A stretch of 32,076 nt of DNA from Candidatus Paralachnospira avium (GCA_904420245.1 CAJFUL010000068.1:1-32076), one strand, 5' to 3'; shown: positions 1 to 7,346, counted from the stretch's first letter. The notes: generated by a model from the sequence alone, not told the origin. Translations and numbers: made by a program.

Positions 1-54
1 CCACAGGCTACGCCGTATTCACACAACAATATTTAATTGAGATAGAAAAGCCGC

Positions 55-86
55 TTGGGGCACCTTCCTTACGGAGGGTGCCCCAA
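55..86 (-). terminator. Terminator hairpin downstream of the YerC-like gene
   Basis: A 14-bp inverted repeat (one G-T wobble, 4-nt loop) whose arms begin TTGGGGCACC and end GGTGCCCCAA lies 24 bases past the YerC-like stop codon. Reading on the minus strand the hairpin is followed by GCGGCTTTTC, so the T-tract is short and slightly displaced. On the plus strand a six-T run follows ten bases after the hairpin, so it could act in both directions. The first 54 bases of the window contain nothing else I can interpret. Confidence 0.6.
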
Positions 87-109
87 CCGCGGGATCTTTT
101 TTCATGCCG

Positions 110-400
110 TTATTTTTCTTCCAGCCGTTTGAATACCATATCGTACCCGTCGTTCCCGTAATTCAGGGAACGGTTCACCCGGCTGATGGTGGCCGTGGAG
201 GCCCCCGTCTTTTCCGCTATCTCCAGATATGTGTTCTTCGCCCGCAGCATCCGGGCCACTTCATATCTCTGGGACAGGGACAGAAGCTCGTTGACCGTAC
301 ATACGTCTTCAAAAAAGCTGTAACATTCTTCTACGCTCTGCAAGGTAAGGACAGCCTGGAATAAATGATCTACAGCTTCTGTTTTCAGCTTTTTATTCAT
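110..400 (-). CDS. YerC/YecD family TrpR-related DNA-binding protein
   Basis: This 96-residue protein belongs to the TrpR-like YerC/YecD family of small all-helical DNA-binding proteins; its target and any ligand are unknown. The second half has the helix-turn-helix signature LRAKNTYLEIAEKTGAS followed by TATISRVNRSLNYG, matching the TrpR fold, and the length is normal for the family. The start was set at the ATG at 400 (MNKKLKTEAV) because AGGAG lies 7 bases upstream; an in-frame upstream extension to 439 lacks such support. It is the last gene after the HAD and PHP phosphatases, 64 bases downstream of the latter, with a possible promoter in the gap and a hairpin after its stop. Family assignment is firm, biological role is not. 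Confidence 0.88.
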   Translation of the reverse strand: MNKKLKTEAVDHLFQAVLTLQSVEECYSFFEDVCTVNELLSLSQRYEVARMLRAKNTYLEIAEKTGASTATISRVNRSLNYGNDGYDMVFKRLEEK

Positions 401-445
401 GGACACTCTCCTTTGATCCTCCGTTTCCATTGATCCCACCTTTTT

Positions 446-474
446 ATTTTAGCATTTTAAAGTTTTAAAGTCCA
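446..474 (-). promoter_or_regulatory. Possible promoter of the YerC-like gene
   Basis: On the minus strand TGGACT and TAAAAT are separated by 17 bases, and TGC directly precedes the -10, giving an extended -10. The -35 overlaps the end of the PHP gene. The match is moderate (4/6 at -35, 5/6 at -10) in an AT-rich gap. Confidence 0.35.
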
Positions 475-1187
475 GCCCTATTCAGATATTTTTTCAGCTT
501 CCGGACATCCGTATTGACCACCAGCTCCTCCGGAAAGCCGTTTTCCTCCAGCACTTCCATGGCTTCCTCAAACTTTCCCACGGAAACGGGAAAATGAGAA
601 TCCGTATTGACCACCACTTCCTGGCCGAACCTGCGACACAGCTCCAGGATCTCCTTCATGTTCTCCCTGGAGTGGGTCCTGCTGCCGCCCGGCACCAGGG
701 AGCTGTTGTTGATCTCGATCAGCACTCCTGCTTCCCTGGCCCCTCTTATGAGCGCCTCATAATCCAGAGGATAGTGGCCGTCGTCCGGATGGCCGATGAT
801 ATGGACATGGGGATTCTCCATGGCTCCCAGAAGAGCCTCTGTATTCTCTTTCCTGCTGCCCGGCGTCAGGCAGACGGTGTGGAGGCTGGCGATGCACAGC
901 CCCATCCGCTTAAGGAGGCCCTCCTCCAGATCCACAGTCCCCCTGTAGTCGATGACATTGAGCTCCGCTCCCATCAGGATCTCCACCCCGTAAAGCTCCC
1001 TGGGGATCACTTTGAAATTACAGAAATACATGGGATCGGGGCCTCCCGGCATCTTGGGCGCGTGGTCGGTGACCGCCAGCAGGGAAAGGCCCGCATCCGA
1101 GGCCGCCTTCGCCATCTCCAGGACGGTCCCGTAGGCATGGCCGCTGGCGATGGTGTGGGTGTGAGTATCCAGAACGAATTTTTTCAT
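465..1187 (-). CDS. PHP-domain phosphatase/phosphoesterase (YcdX type)
   Basis: This 240-residue protein is a single PHP domain, the metal-dependent phosphoesterase fold shared with histidinol phosphatase HisK and E. coli YcdX. Metal-binding motifs are visible in order: HTH at residues 9-11, a second H in AVTDHAPK, GAELN (metal-bridging Glu), SLHT, HIIGHPD, and NTDSH near the C-terminus. The length fits YcdX-type proteins rather than the longer polymerase-associated PHP domains. ATG at 1187 has the ribosome-binding site GGAGGAG five bases upstream and overlaps the stop of the HAD gene by ATGA, so the two are probably translationally coupled. The substrate is not predictable from the sequence; a sugar- or nucleotide-phosphate is likely. 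Confidence 0.9.
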   Translation of the reverse strand: MKKFVLDTHTHTIASGHAYGTVLEMAKAASDAGLSLLAVTDHAPKMPGGPDPMYFCNFKVIPRELYGVEILMGAELNVIDYRGTVDLEEGLLKRMGLCIASLHTVCLTPGSRKENTEALLGAMENPHVHIIGHPDDGHYPLDYEALIRGAREAGVLIEINNSSLVPGGSRTHSRENMKEILELCRRFGQEVVVNTDSHFPVSVGKFEEAMEVLEENGFPEELVVNTDVRKLKKYLNRAGL

Positions 1188-2002
1188 GGCTCCTCCTCCA
1201 GGATATAAGACTCGATCAGCACTGCCACCCCGTCCTCCTCATTGGACGGGACCACCACCCCGGCCTTCTCCAGGATGGCAGGGCAGCCGTTGGCCACGGC
1301 GGCGCCCAGCCCCGCGGCCAGGACCATGGGAATATCGTTGTCATAGTCCCCGCAGGCGGCGGAGGCTTCCCTGGGGATCCCTAAAGAAGCGAGGGTCCTC
1401 AAAAGACCGGTCCCCTTATCGATGCCGGCGGGAAGGATCTCCAGATGGTACGCCTCGGAGCGGAATACCGCGAACTCCGGCCCCAGGGCCTCCCGGACGA
1501 TGGGCTCCATTTCCAGGATCTTTTCCTCAGATCCCACCATCATCAGCTTCACGATGGGAAACGTGATGTAGGACGCCAGATCCTCCACCTGGCGGACTCC
1601 CATCTTCACATTCCTGGCCTCTCCCAGCACATAGATATCCTCGGGAGTCTCCGTGATGATGTCGCCTCCCTCATAAGTCAGGATGGCCGTCCCGTGCTGT
1701 CTGGCAAGACCTATGATCCTGGGGATGCTCTCCCTGGGAAGCTCCACGGAAAAGATGGTCTCTCCCGTCCTGCAGTCCAAAAGCTCCCCGCCGTTGTAAG
1801 CCAGGATATAGCCGCCCCTTTTGTCCAGCTCCAGCTCCTTTGCCACCGGCCAGACTCCGCGGCTGGGCCTGCCGGAAGAGAGCACCAGGGAACCGCCCTC
1901 ATCCAGCATGGCACGGACTGCCCTCCTGGTACGCTCTGTGATCTTCTTGTCATCGGTGACCAGGGTTCCGTCCAGGTCCACCGCCAAAAGCTTGTATTTC
2001 AT
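1184..2002 (-). CDS. Cof-type HAD-IIB phosphatase
   Basis: A 272-residue soluble HAD-superfamily hydrolase of the Cof/IIB class, which dephosphorylates small phosphorylated metabolites. Motif I is DLDGT at residues 9-13 (nucleophile D9, acid D11); motif II is the SSGRPS stretch; the IIB cap lies roughly at residues 85-190; motif III/IV appears as KGTGL then ACGDYDNDIPM. The start was set at the ATG at 2002 (MKYKLLAVDL), preceded by GGAGGG; the reading frame extends upstream to 2059 but that part runs over the terminator zone. It is the first gene of the HAD-PHP-YerC unit. A promoter and a terminator lie upstream at 2058-2209, suggesting a regulated leader. It is not a close copy of the second HAD at 6254. 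Confidence 0.92.
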   Translation of the reverse strand: MKYKLLAVDLDGTLVTDDKKITERTRRAVRAMLDEGGSLVLSSGRPSRGVWPVAKELELDKRGGYILAYNGGELLDCRTGETIFSVELPRESIPRIIGLARQHGTAILTYEGGDIITETPEDIYVLGEARNVKMGVRQVEDLASYITFPIVKLMMVGSEEKILEMEPIVREALGPEFAVFRSEAYHLEILPAGIDKGTGLLRTLASLGIPREASAACGDYDNDIPMVLAAGLGAAVANGCPAILEKAGVVVPSNEEDGVAVLIESYILEEEP

Positions 2003-2036
2003 GATCCCTCCACTGTAAATCCGGTACACGGTCTTT

Positions 2037-2062
2037 GCCCGCTGCGGCCTATAGAGCAAAAA
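2037..2062 (-). repeat. Copy C of the CTCTATAGG / CCGC-GCGG intergenic element
   Basis: Minus strand: the T-tract of the 2063-2095 terminator runs straight into GCTCTATAGG and then a short CCGC-AG-CGGG stem. The 15-base string from the T-tract through TATAGG is identical at 7122-7136. Related copies are at 28699-28724 and 31956-31985. Confidence 0.55.
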
Positions 2063-2174
2063 GACAGGACAGCTTTTCTAAGCAGCCGCCCTGCCTTTTT
2101 GTGTTTTTCGTCTTGTCTCCAAGCTCTCAGTCTGTCCTGTCGCTGTCCGCTATGATGTCCGCTAAGATGTCTAC
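2058..2174 (-). ncRNA. Possible small RNA or attenuator leader
   Basis: A promoter (2181-2209) would start transcription near 2174, and a strong terminator ends near 2058, giving a transcript of about 115 nt with no ATG. The leader contains the near-repeated unit TAGCGGACA twice. A stretch GACAGGACAG (complement of 2132-2141) is perfectly complementary to the 3' arm of the terminator, CTGTCCTGTC (complement of 2063-2072), so an alternative pairing exists. It could be an independent small RNA or the attenuated leader of the HAD-PHP-YerC genes. I recognise no known RNA family. Confidence 0.3.
2063..2095 (-). terminator. Intrinsic terminator between mutY and the HAD gene
   Basis: Minus strand: GGCAGGGCGGCT, a 9-nt loop, AGCTGTCCTGTC, then TTTTTG. 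All 12 positions of the stem pair when G-T wobbles are allowed; on the plus strand the same positions are A-C mismatches, so the structure is specific to the minus transcript. It could end mutY messages or the short transcript starting near 2174. Confidence 0.8.
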
Positions 2175-2180
2175 GCCTTG

Positions 2181-2209
2181 AATATATCACTGTATTTTTT
2201 TCCGTGCAA
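2181..2209 (-). promoter_or_regulatory. Sigma-A-type promoter upstream of the leader
   Basis: Minus strand TTGCAC and TATATT separated by exactly 17 bases, lying in the noncoding gap after mutY. Expected start is about 2174, 172 bases before the HAD start codon, with a terminator in between. Confidence 0.55.
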
Positions 2210-2299
2210 GTAAATTTTATCCATAAAACGCATGTTTGTAGGATTTTAAAAAATCTGCCCCATCCGGTCCCTTCCGTCTGTGCAATCTGCCCTGCCGCC

Positions 2300-3421
2300 T
2301 TACCGGCCGAAGAGGATATCCGCGTACGCCTTGAAAGCCCCCGGAAGGGCATACCGCCCCTCCGCCTCCCCGAGCGTCACGAACTGCCCTTCCTCCGGTC
2401 CAGGACAGCCCTCCGGAAGACGGATGCGGTATCCCTTCATCCGCCACTCCACATGGGAAAAGATATGCTTGGCTTCCGGCATGGCTTCCACCAGGAGCAC
2501 ATCCTCCTCCCGGACCCCCAGATATTCGAGAGCCTCCTTCTCCGACAGCCACCGGGAGGCGTTGGGAAATTCATAGAGCCCTGCCAAAAGCCCCTGTTCC
2601 GGCCGCTTCCTTAGGAGCACTTCCCCTCCACGCTGGATCACCAGGACTGTCCGCTCCTCCACGACGCGGGCCTTCTTGGGAGTCTTGACCGGAAGCTCTC
2701 CCGCCGTTCCCCGCCTCCTGGCCAGACACAGCCCCCGCAGGGGACATTCCATGCAGCGCGGCTCCCCGTTTGGCACGCAGACCAGGGCTCCCAGCTCCAT
2801 CAAAGCCTGATTAAAGGCTCCTGCCCTCCCCTCCGGAAGGACGCTGCCGATGAGGGCCTCCATCTGCTTCTTCACAGCCGGCTTCAGGATGTCCTCCCGG
2901 CTCTCCAGCAAACGGGACACCACCCTCAGCACATTCCCGTCCACAGCCGGCACGGGAAGGCCATAGGCGATGGAGCCGATGGCCCCCGCCGTATAGGAGC
3001 CGATGCCGGGCAGAGACAAAAGCTCCTCATAGGAAGCGGGCAGCTCTCCGCCGAAGCGCTCCATCACTTCGCCGGCAGCCTTTTTCAGATTCCTGGCTCT
3101 GCTGTAATAGCCGAGTCCCTCCCACAGCTTGAAAAGCTTCTCATCCGGCGCCTGTGCCAGAGCCTTTACATCCGGAAGCGCATCCAGGAACCGTTCATAG
3201 TATCCGATCACCGCCGATACTCTGGTCTGCTGGAGCATGATCTCAGAGATCCACACATGATAGGGAGTCGGAGACCTGCGCCATGGCAGGTCCCTGGAGG
3301 CGGCCTGAAACCAGCTTAAGAGCGGCTCGCACGCGGCCTTCAGACGCTCCTTTGGATCCAGCGAGCCTTCCTCCCGCTCCAGCACCTCCAGATCTCCGTA
3401 CATCGTTTTCAATTCTTTCAT
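2300..3421 (-). CDS. mutY: A/G-specific adenine DNA glycosylase MutY
   Basis: MutY removes adenine mispaired with 8-oxoguanine or guanine during base-excision repair. The 373-residue protein shows the helix-hairpin-helix motif LPGIGSYTAGA (137-147), catalytic Glu60 in ISEIMLQQT, and catalytic Asp161 in AVDGNV. A [4Fe-4S] cluster is indicated by C215-x7-C223-x2-C226-x5-C232; the first spacing is one residue longer than in E. coli MutY. The C-terminal third is the NUDIX-like 8-oxoG recognition domain, with FSHVEWRMKGY. The start at 3421 (MKELKTMYGD) has GGAGG six bases upstream; longer in-frame extensions would run across the promoter of the divergent gene. Residues 1-30 are a charged N-terminal extension before the glycosylase domain. 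It appears monocistronic. Confidence 0.96.
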   Translation of the reverse strand: MKELKTMYGDLEVLEREEGSLDPKERLKAACEPLLSWFQAASRDLPWRRSPTPYHVWISEIMLQQTRVSAVIGYYERFLDALPDVKALAQAPDEKLFKLWEGLGYYSRARNLKKAAGEVMERFGGELPASYEELLSLPGIGSYTAGAIGSIAYGLPVPAVDGNVLRVVSRLLESREDILKPAVKKQMEALIGSVLPEGRAGAFNQALMELGALVCVPNGEPRCMECPLRGLCLARRRGTAGELPVKTPKKARVVEERTVLVIQRGGEVLLRKRPEQGLLAGLYEFPNASRWLSEKEALEYLGVREEDVLLVEAMPEAKHIFSHVEWRMKGYRIRLPEGCPGPEEGQFVTLGEAEGRYALPGAFKAYADILFGR

Positions 3422-3447
3422 ATGAGTCCTCCCCGCGGATTTTCCGC

Positions 3448-3476
3448 TGGCCATTTCCAGGAAAACAGAGTATAGT
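3448..3476 (+). promoter_or_regulatory. Possible promoter of the YbaK-type gene
   Basis: TGGCCA (4/6 match to the -35) and TATAGT (5/6 match to the -10) are 17 bases apart, 34 bases upstream of the start codon at 3511, in the 89-bp gap divergent from mutY. Confidence 0.4.
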
Positions 3477-3510
3477 AGTGGTACAAAAATACAACAGACA
3501 GGAGACAGCC

Positions 3511-4182
3511 ATGACAGAACAGATCCGTAAAACAGAATCCTGCGCCCGCTCCGATGCCTCACCGGCCCCGGACGGTCTTGCGAAGCAGCCCTGCCCCGCG
3601 GAAAACGAGGTTTCCCAAAGCGCAAAAAATGCCGGGGAAATCTGGATCAGCGATACCCTCTGCGAGGGCTGCCCTCCGCCGGAAGGACGGCTTTCCAAAG
3701 AAATGAGGACTTACCGTCTTCTGGACCGCCTGGGCATCCGCTATCTGCGCCTGGACCACGGCGTGACTCCCACCATTGAGGCCTGCCGGCGCATCGACCA
3801 GATTCTCGGCATAGAGATCTGCAAAAACTTATTTCTGTGCAACTCGCAAAAGACCCGCTTCTACCTGCTGATGATGCCCGGCTCCAAAAAATTCCGGACA
3901 TCGGTGCTCTCTAAACAGATCGGGAGCGCAAGGCTCTCCTTCGCCCCGCCTGAATATATGGAGAAATACCTGGACATCACGCCGGGCTCCGTCAGCGTCC
4001 TGGGGCTGATGAACGACAGAGAAGGAGCCGTCACCCTCCTGATAGACAGAGAGGTGCTGGACAGCCCCTTCATCGGCTGTCATCCCTGCGTCAATACCGC
4101 CAGCCTGAAGCTGGCTTCCAAAGACATCCTGGAAAAATTCCTCCCCTATACGGGACACGGATACCAGGTCGTGGACCTGTAG
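3511..4182 (+). CDS. YbaK/ProX-type prolyl-tRNA editing domain protein
   Basis: A 223-residue member of the YbaK/aminoacyl-tRNA deacylase superfamily, closest in motif to free-standing ProXp-ala/PrdX proteins that hydrolyse Ala-tRNA(Pro). Supporting motifs are CKNLFLCNSQKTRFYLL (catalytic-type Lys in KNLFL), SARLSFAPPEYM, the ITPGSVSVLGLMND turn and the late IGCHPCVNTASL signature. The domain begins near residue 58, so about 55 polar residues with four cysteines (two as CEGC, 51-54) precede it; typical free-standing proteins lack this. AGGAG seven bases before the ATG supports the long start, and the next in-frame Met (65) has no clear ribosome-binding site. Its stop is only two bases from the stop of the convergent ridA gene. 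The exact tRNA substrate is an inference. Confidence 0.85.
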   Translation: MTEQIRKTESCARSDASPAPDGLAKQPCPAENEVSQSAKNAGEIWISDTLCEGCPPPEGRLSKEMRTYRLLDRLGIRYLRLDHGVTPTIEACRRIDQILGIEICKNLFLCNSQKTRFYLLMMPGSKKFRTSVLSKQIGSARLSFAPPEYMEKYLDITPGSVSVLGLMNDREGAVTLLIDREVLDSPFIGCHPCVNTASLKLASKDILEKFLPYTGHGYQVVDL

Positions 4183-4184
4183 CC

Positions 4185-4559
4185 TTACTGAGCGGCAATG
4201 GCCTCCACTTCCACCAGCACGTCCTTGGGGAGCCTGGCGACTTCCACGCATGCCCTGGCGGGGCACTCCGTCTTGAAATACTCCGCGTAAACGGCGTTGA
4301 CCGCAGCGAAATCGTTCATATCCTTGATGAAGACCGTGGTCTTTACCACATCCTCCGGCTTCACTCCCGCGGCAGCCAGAAGGTTCACCACGTTCTCCAT
4401 GGACTGCCTGGCCTGGGCCTCGATGCCCTCAGGCACTTCGCCTGTGGCAGGGTTCACCGGGATCTGTCCCGACACAAATACAAAGCCGTTTGCGGCAGTG
4501 GCCTGGGAATAGGGGCCGATGGCTGCGGGAGCCTTGTCTGTGGAAATTACTTTTTTCAT
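4185..4559 (-). CDS. ridA: RidA family enamine/imine deaminase
   Basis: RidA hydrolyses reactive 2-aminoacrylate and related enamines produced by PLP enzymes such as threonine dehydratase, protecting other PLP enzymes in the cytoplasm. The 124-residue protein is full length and carries the family motifs IGPYSQA near the N-terminus, FVSGQIP, the [15 protein letters not shown] segment with the carboxylate-binding Arg, and the final VEVEAIA with the conserved Glu. The start has AGGAGGT seven bases upstream. It follows cvfB by five bases and ends the thioesterase-cvfB-ridA transcription unit. No terminator is visible between it and the convergent plus-strand gene that ends at 4182. Confidence 0.95.
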   Translation of the reverse strand: MKKVISTDKAPAAIGPYSQATAANGFVFVSGQIPVNPATGEVPEGIEAQARQSMENVVNLLAAAGVKPEDVVKTTVFIKDMNDFAAVNAVYAEYFKTECPARACVEVARLPKDVLVEVEAIAAQ

Positions 4560-4564
4560 GTCTC

Positions 4565-5401
4565 TTACCTCCTGATTTCAATGGTATCTTGATTTATTTG
4601 GATCTTACCCTCTTTGAGAAGATGGCCCACCGCCCGCTTAAAGGCGTTTTTGCTGAGGCCCGTCTCCAGCTTGATAAGCTCAGGGTCTGCTTTGTCTGTA
4701 AAAGGGAGTGTCCCCTGATATTTCTGGATCAGCGCGTAAACTGCTTCCGCGTCTATATTCATCTGCTTATAGGCTTTGGCCCTGGCGCTTAAGACCAGCT
4801 TTCCGTCGGGCCTTTTCCTGGCCACCCTGGCCTGGATGGAAACTGCCGGCGTCAGGCCGCCGGGAAGCTCTCCCGCCGGGATCAGCCCGAAATATCTGCC
4901 GTCCACGGCCACAAAGCCGCCTATCTGCGGATTGATCTCATATAAGATCCCGGTCACGGGATCGTCTTTCCCGTATGGAGAATCGCTTTGCAGGTACGGG
5001 TCCACCCGCATGGTGGCGCACAGCCGGCTGCTCTTATCCAAATACACCGCCACGAATACCTGCTCGCCTTTGCGCACCTTCCACCGCTGCTCTTTAAAGG
5101 GCAGGAACAGATCCCGCTCAAGGCCCCAGTCCAGAAACGCTCCGATCTGGCTGGTCTGCGCCACCGTCAGGACTCCCAGCTCTCCCAGAGCCAGAATGGG
5201 CTCCCGGACCGTAGCTATGGGCCTGTCCTCAGAATCCTTGTACACAAAGACAGACAGTTCATCTCCCGGACGGATCCCATCCGGGACCTGCCGTCTGGGA
5301 AGCAGCACTCCCTGCTCCATGGGCTTTCCCTCTCCCAGGTATATGCCCATTTCCTTCTGTCTCAAAACTTTAAGAACCTGTTTTTTCCCGATCTCTATCA
5401 T
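4565..5401 (-). CDS. cvfB: CvfB-type S1 RNA-binding protein (YitL family)
   Basis: A 278-residue protein of the CvfB/YitL family, RNA-binding proteins built from S1 domains and a C-terminal winged helix; CvfB influences virulence gene expression in Staphylococcus. The N-terminal S1-like part contains [12 protein letters not shown], the central S1 domain contains [20 protein letters not shown] and LFLPFKEQ, a third S1-like segment has [15 protein letters not shown], and the winged helix covers roughly the last 60 residues ([21 protein letters not shown]). The length is standard. Its ATG overlaps the thioesterase stop as ATGA, with AGGGAG just upstream, which indicates coupling. The role in this organism is inferred from family. 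Confidence 0.92.
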   Translation of the reverse strand: MIEIGKKQVLKVLRQKEMGIYLGEGKPMEQGVLLPRRQVPDGIRPGDELSVFVYKDSEDRPIATVREPILALGELGVLTVAQTSQIGAFLDWGLERDLFLPFKEQRWKVRKGEQVFVAVYLDKSSRLCATMRVDPYLQSDSPYGKDDPVTGILYEINPQIGGFVAVDGRYFGLIPAGELPGGLTPAVSIQARVARKRPDGKLVLSARAKAYKQMNIDAEAVYALIQKYQGTLPFTDKADPELIKLETGLSKNAFKRAVGHLLKEGKIQINQDTIEIRR

Positions 5402-6117
5402 AAGCTCCCTTTCCGTCCGGCAGCCTCGATCACCGCGAAGACCTGTCCGTCCGGAGACTGGAGGACCACAGTCCGCGTCTCTTCCCCGCCGTTTTCCATG
5501 ATCCGGATCCTGTCTCCGTATACGGCCGCCTTCTTATACTCTGCCCGCAGCCTCACGAGCCTGTCATCCTCCGGCAGGAACGGAGAGGCCATCTGGATAT
5601 ACTGGACATTGTTGACATGGCCGTTGGTATCGATCTGAAACCGCTGCACCGGGAATTCTCCCCGCTCATGGAGCTGCGCCGGGATCCGGATCTTGCGGCC
5701 CGCCGTCTCCATATCCAGAGCAGGCTCCGGTCCGTATCTCTCCACCAGCTCTTCCGGCACCTTCACCGGACGTCCCGCGGCCAGGTCCAGATAGCTCCAA
5801 ATGCTGTAGGCCCGTATATCCTGCCCTCCGCTTTCGCCGGAGATCACGAAATTCCGGTAACCGTACATGGCCTTAAATCCGCATGGCCAAGTGGAAACGC
5901 ATATCTTCTCTCCCAGCACAGGCCTGCGCCTGACCTCGATCTGCCAGGAAGAAAGAAGCCAGACCCGGCCCTCGTCCTTAAGGTCCCTGACGCCTTCTCC
6001 CACGCTCTCAGAATGAAAGATGGCACAGTCCTGCATATAATGAACGGCGGAACTAAACGCCAGCCTTCCATCCTGTCCCACCTCACTGTATCTGACTCTG
6101 CTGTTAAAGCTGTACAT
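5398..6117 (-). CDS. Acyl-ACP thioesterase (FatA/FatB-like)
   Basis: A 239-residue acyl-acyl carrier protein thioesterase of the bacterial FatA-like family, double hot-dog fold. It releases free fatty acid from acyl-ACP and so may affect chain-length distribution or lipoprotein/lipid turnover. The first hot-dog (about 1-130) contains SEVGQDGRLAFSSAVHYMQD and the WLLSSWQIEVRRRP strand; the second (about 145-235) contains the active-site region FQIDTNGHVNNVQYIQMA, where the Asn-His pair of this family is visible. The ATG at 6117 was preferred over an upstream GTG at 6138 because GGGGAG sits six bases before it. It is the first gene of a unit with cvfB and ridA, with an extended -10 promoter at 6197-6226. 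Confidence 0.9.
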   Translation of the reverse strand: MYSFNSRVRYSEVGQDGRLAFSSAVHYMQDCAIFHSESVGEGVRDLKDEGRVWLLSSWQIEVRRRPVLGEKICVSTWPCGFKAMYGYRNFVISGESGGQDIRAYSIWSYLDLAAGRPVKVPEELVERYGPEPALDMETAGRKIRIPAQLHERGEFPVQRFQIDTNGHVNNVQYIQMASPFLPEDDRLVRLRAEYKKAAVYGDRIRIMENGGEETRTVVLQSPDGQVFAVIEAAGRKGSL

Positions 6118-6150
6118 CCTATTCTCCCCGCGTCTCACACACGCTCTGTC

Positions 6151-6179
6151 TTGACGCCGTTTCTTTTAACCATTATAAT
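6151..6179 (+). promoter_or_regulatory. Strong sigma-A promoter of the plus-strand HAD gene
   Basis: TTGACG (5/6) and the consensus TATAAT are separated by exactly 17 bases, 74 bases upstream of the start codon at 6254. It is interleaved with the divergent thioesterase promoter, whose elements lie at 6197-6226 on the other strand. Confidence 0.78.
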
Positions 6180-6196
6180 TTCTGCGTGCCCTTACG

Positions 6197-6226
6197 ATTA
6201 TAGCATATTTCCATATAAATTGCCCA
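6197..6226 (-). promoter_or_regulatory. Promoter of the thioesterase-cvfB-ridA unit
   Basis: Minus strand: TGGGCA, an 18-base spacer, then consensus TATAAT preceded by TGC (extended -10). The start would be near 6190, about 70 bases upstream of the thioesterase ATG. The two divergent transcripts would overlap slightly or diverge from neighbouring sites, so polymerase interference is possible. Confidence 0.55.
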
Positions 6227-6253
6227 GTTTTTTTCTTGACAGGAGGATTTTTT

Positions 6254-7039
6254 ATGATACGGATGATCGCCAGCGATATGGACGGCACCCTTCTGCGGGA
6301 CGGAGCCCAGGAGCTTTCCCCCAGGATGTTCCGCATTTTGGAACGTCTCTGCCGGAGAGACATTCTGTTTACGGCCGCCAGCGGCAGACAGTACGCTAAC
6401 CTTAGAAATCTGCTGGGGCCTTTTTCCGACAGAGCCGCCTACATCTGTGAGAACGGCGCCTTCGCCGTCTACCAGGGCCAGATCATCTGCCGCGCCAGCA
6501 TGGACCGCGCTCTGGGCCAGGCCCTCATGAAAGACATCCAGGAGACGGACGGCTGCGAGATCCAGCTCTCCGGCGTGGAAACCGCCTATATCCAGCCCAA
6601 GGACCCTTCTTACGTCCGCTACCTGACCTATACCCTGAAAAACCGCATCACCCAGGTGGAGGACATCTTCTCCACCAAGGAGCCGTATATCAAGATCTCC
6701 GCCTACGTCCACGGAGACCATACCCGGGAATATCTGGAACGGTTCCGGGAAAAATGGGGAGATACCTTCACCCTGGCTTCCACCTGCGACCACTGGATCG
6801 ACTTTATCCCCCCGGGCATCCACAAGGGAAAGGCCATGGAAGCCCTGATGGAAAGGACCGGGATCTCCAGAGAAGAGACCATGGCCTTCGGAGATAATTA
6901 CAATGACCTGGAGCTTCTGGCCTGCGCAGCCGAAAGTTATGCGGTGGATACGGCAAAGCCGGAGGTCATCGCGGCCAGCCGCCATGTATGCCGCCTGGTG
7001 GAAGACGTATTGGAAGCCTTTTTGGACGCGCCCTTCTGA
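6254..7039 (+). CDS. Cof-type HAD-IIB phosphatase
   Basis: A 261-residue HAD-superfamily phosphatase of the Cof/IIB type. Motif I is DMDGTLL (nucleophile D8, acid D10), motif II is TAASGRQ, the cap domain spans about residues 80-185, and motif IV is FGDNYNDLELL, followed by the family's typical TAKPEVIAAS region. It acts on cytoplasmic phosphorylated metabolites, specificity unknown. The ATG at 6254 has a perfect AGGAGG seven bases upstream, so an in-frame start at 6236 is rejected. It is monocistronic, on the plus strand, with one of the best promoters in the window. No clear plus-strand terminator follows; only a short GCCGC/GCGGC stem without a T-tract. Confidence 0.93.
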   Translation: MIRMIASDMDGTLLRDGAQELSPRMFRILERLCRRDILFTAASGRQYANLRNLLGPFSDRAAYICENGAFAVYQGQIICRASMDRALGQALMKDIQETDGCEIQLSGVETAYIQPKDPSYVRYLTYTLKNRITQVEDIFSTKEPYIKISAYVHGDHTREYLERFREKWGDTFTLASTCDHWIDFIPPGIHKGKAMEALMERTGISREETMAFGDNYNDLELLACAAESYAVDTAKPEVIAASRHVCRLVEDVLEAFLDAPF

Positions 7040-7052
7040 GCGCCTTCCCGCC

Positions 7053-7136
7053 GGCCGCATGAGCGGCAGGATCCTTCTCCGCCGCAGTGTGCTCCCACGG
7101 AGTGTATTGCTCTATGGAACCCCTATAGAGCAAAAA
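7053..7136 (-). repeat. Copy B of the CTCTATAGG / CCGC-GCGG intergenic element
   Basis: Minus strand: after the tRNA-Gln terminator T-tract comes GCTCTATAGGGG, then about 50 bases that include a second inverted GCTCTAT/ATAGAGC pair, then CCTGCCGCTCATGCGGCC. The GGCCGCAT-R-AGCGG core on plus (7053-7066) closely matches copy A at 31956. Confidence 0.55.
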
Positions 7137-7138
7137 AA

Positions 7139-7164
7139 CAGCGTACCGGAATTCCGGTACGCTG
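7139..7164 (-). terminator. Terminator of tRNA-Gln
   Basis: A perfect 26-base palindrome centred on GAATTC with arms CAGCGTACCG and CGGTACGCTG, followed on the minus strand by seven Ts. It begins eight bases beyond the tRNA 3' end and forms a textbook intrinsic terminator. Confidence 0.93.
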
Positions 7165-7171
7165 TCATCCG

Positions 7172-7243
7172 CTGGGCTGCAAGGATTCGAACCTTGAAAT
7201 GCTGGAGTCAGAGTCCAGTGCCTTACCATTTGGCGACAACCCA
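7172..7243 (-). tRNA. tRNA-Gln (anticodon CUG)
   Basis: The minus strand folds into a complete 72-nt cloverleaf. The acceptor stem is TGGGTTG with CAGCCCA, the D arm is GCC/GGC around AAATGGTAA, the anticodon stem is CTGGA/TCCAG with loop CTCTGAC (anticodon CTG), the variable loop is CATTT, and the T arm is CAAGG/CCTTG with loop TTCGAAT. The discriminator is G and CCA is not encoded. It has its own promoter and terminator and so is transcribed alone. Confidence 0.96.
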
Positions 7244-7281
7244 TTATTCGTCCGCAGCTCTTCTGTGCTGCAACGAATTGT

Positions 7282-7310
7282 ATTATAACGCAAAGTTTCC
7301 CATTTGGCAA
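7282..7310 (-). promoter_or_regulatory. Promoter of tRNA-Gln
   Basis: Minus strand TTGCCA and consensus TATAAT separated by 17 bases; the expected start is about 30 bases before the tRNA 5' end. Confidence 0.78.
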
Positions 7311-7346
7311 GCCCTATTTTACATTTTTTTAAATTTTTTATCGAAA

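Noticed and set aside
7053..7072. Plus-strand terminator for the HAD gene ending at 7039
   Set aside because: The GCCGC/GCGGC stem is only five base pairs and is not followed by a T-tract on plus; it fits better as part of the dispersed element.
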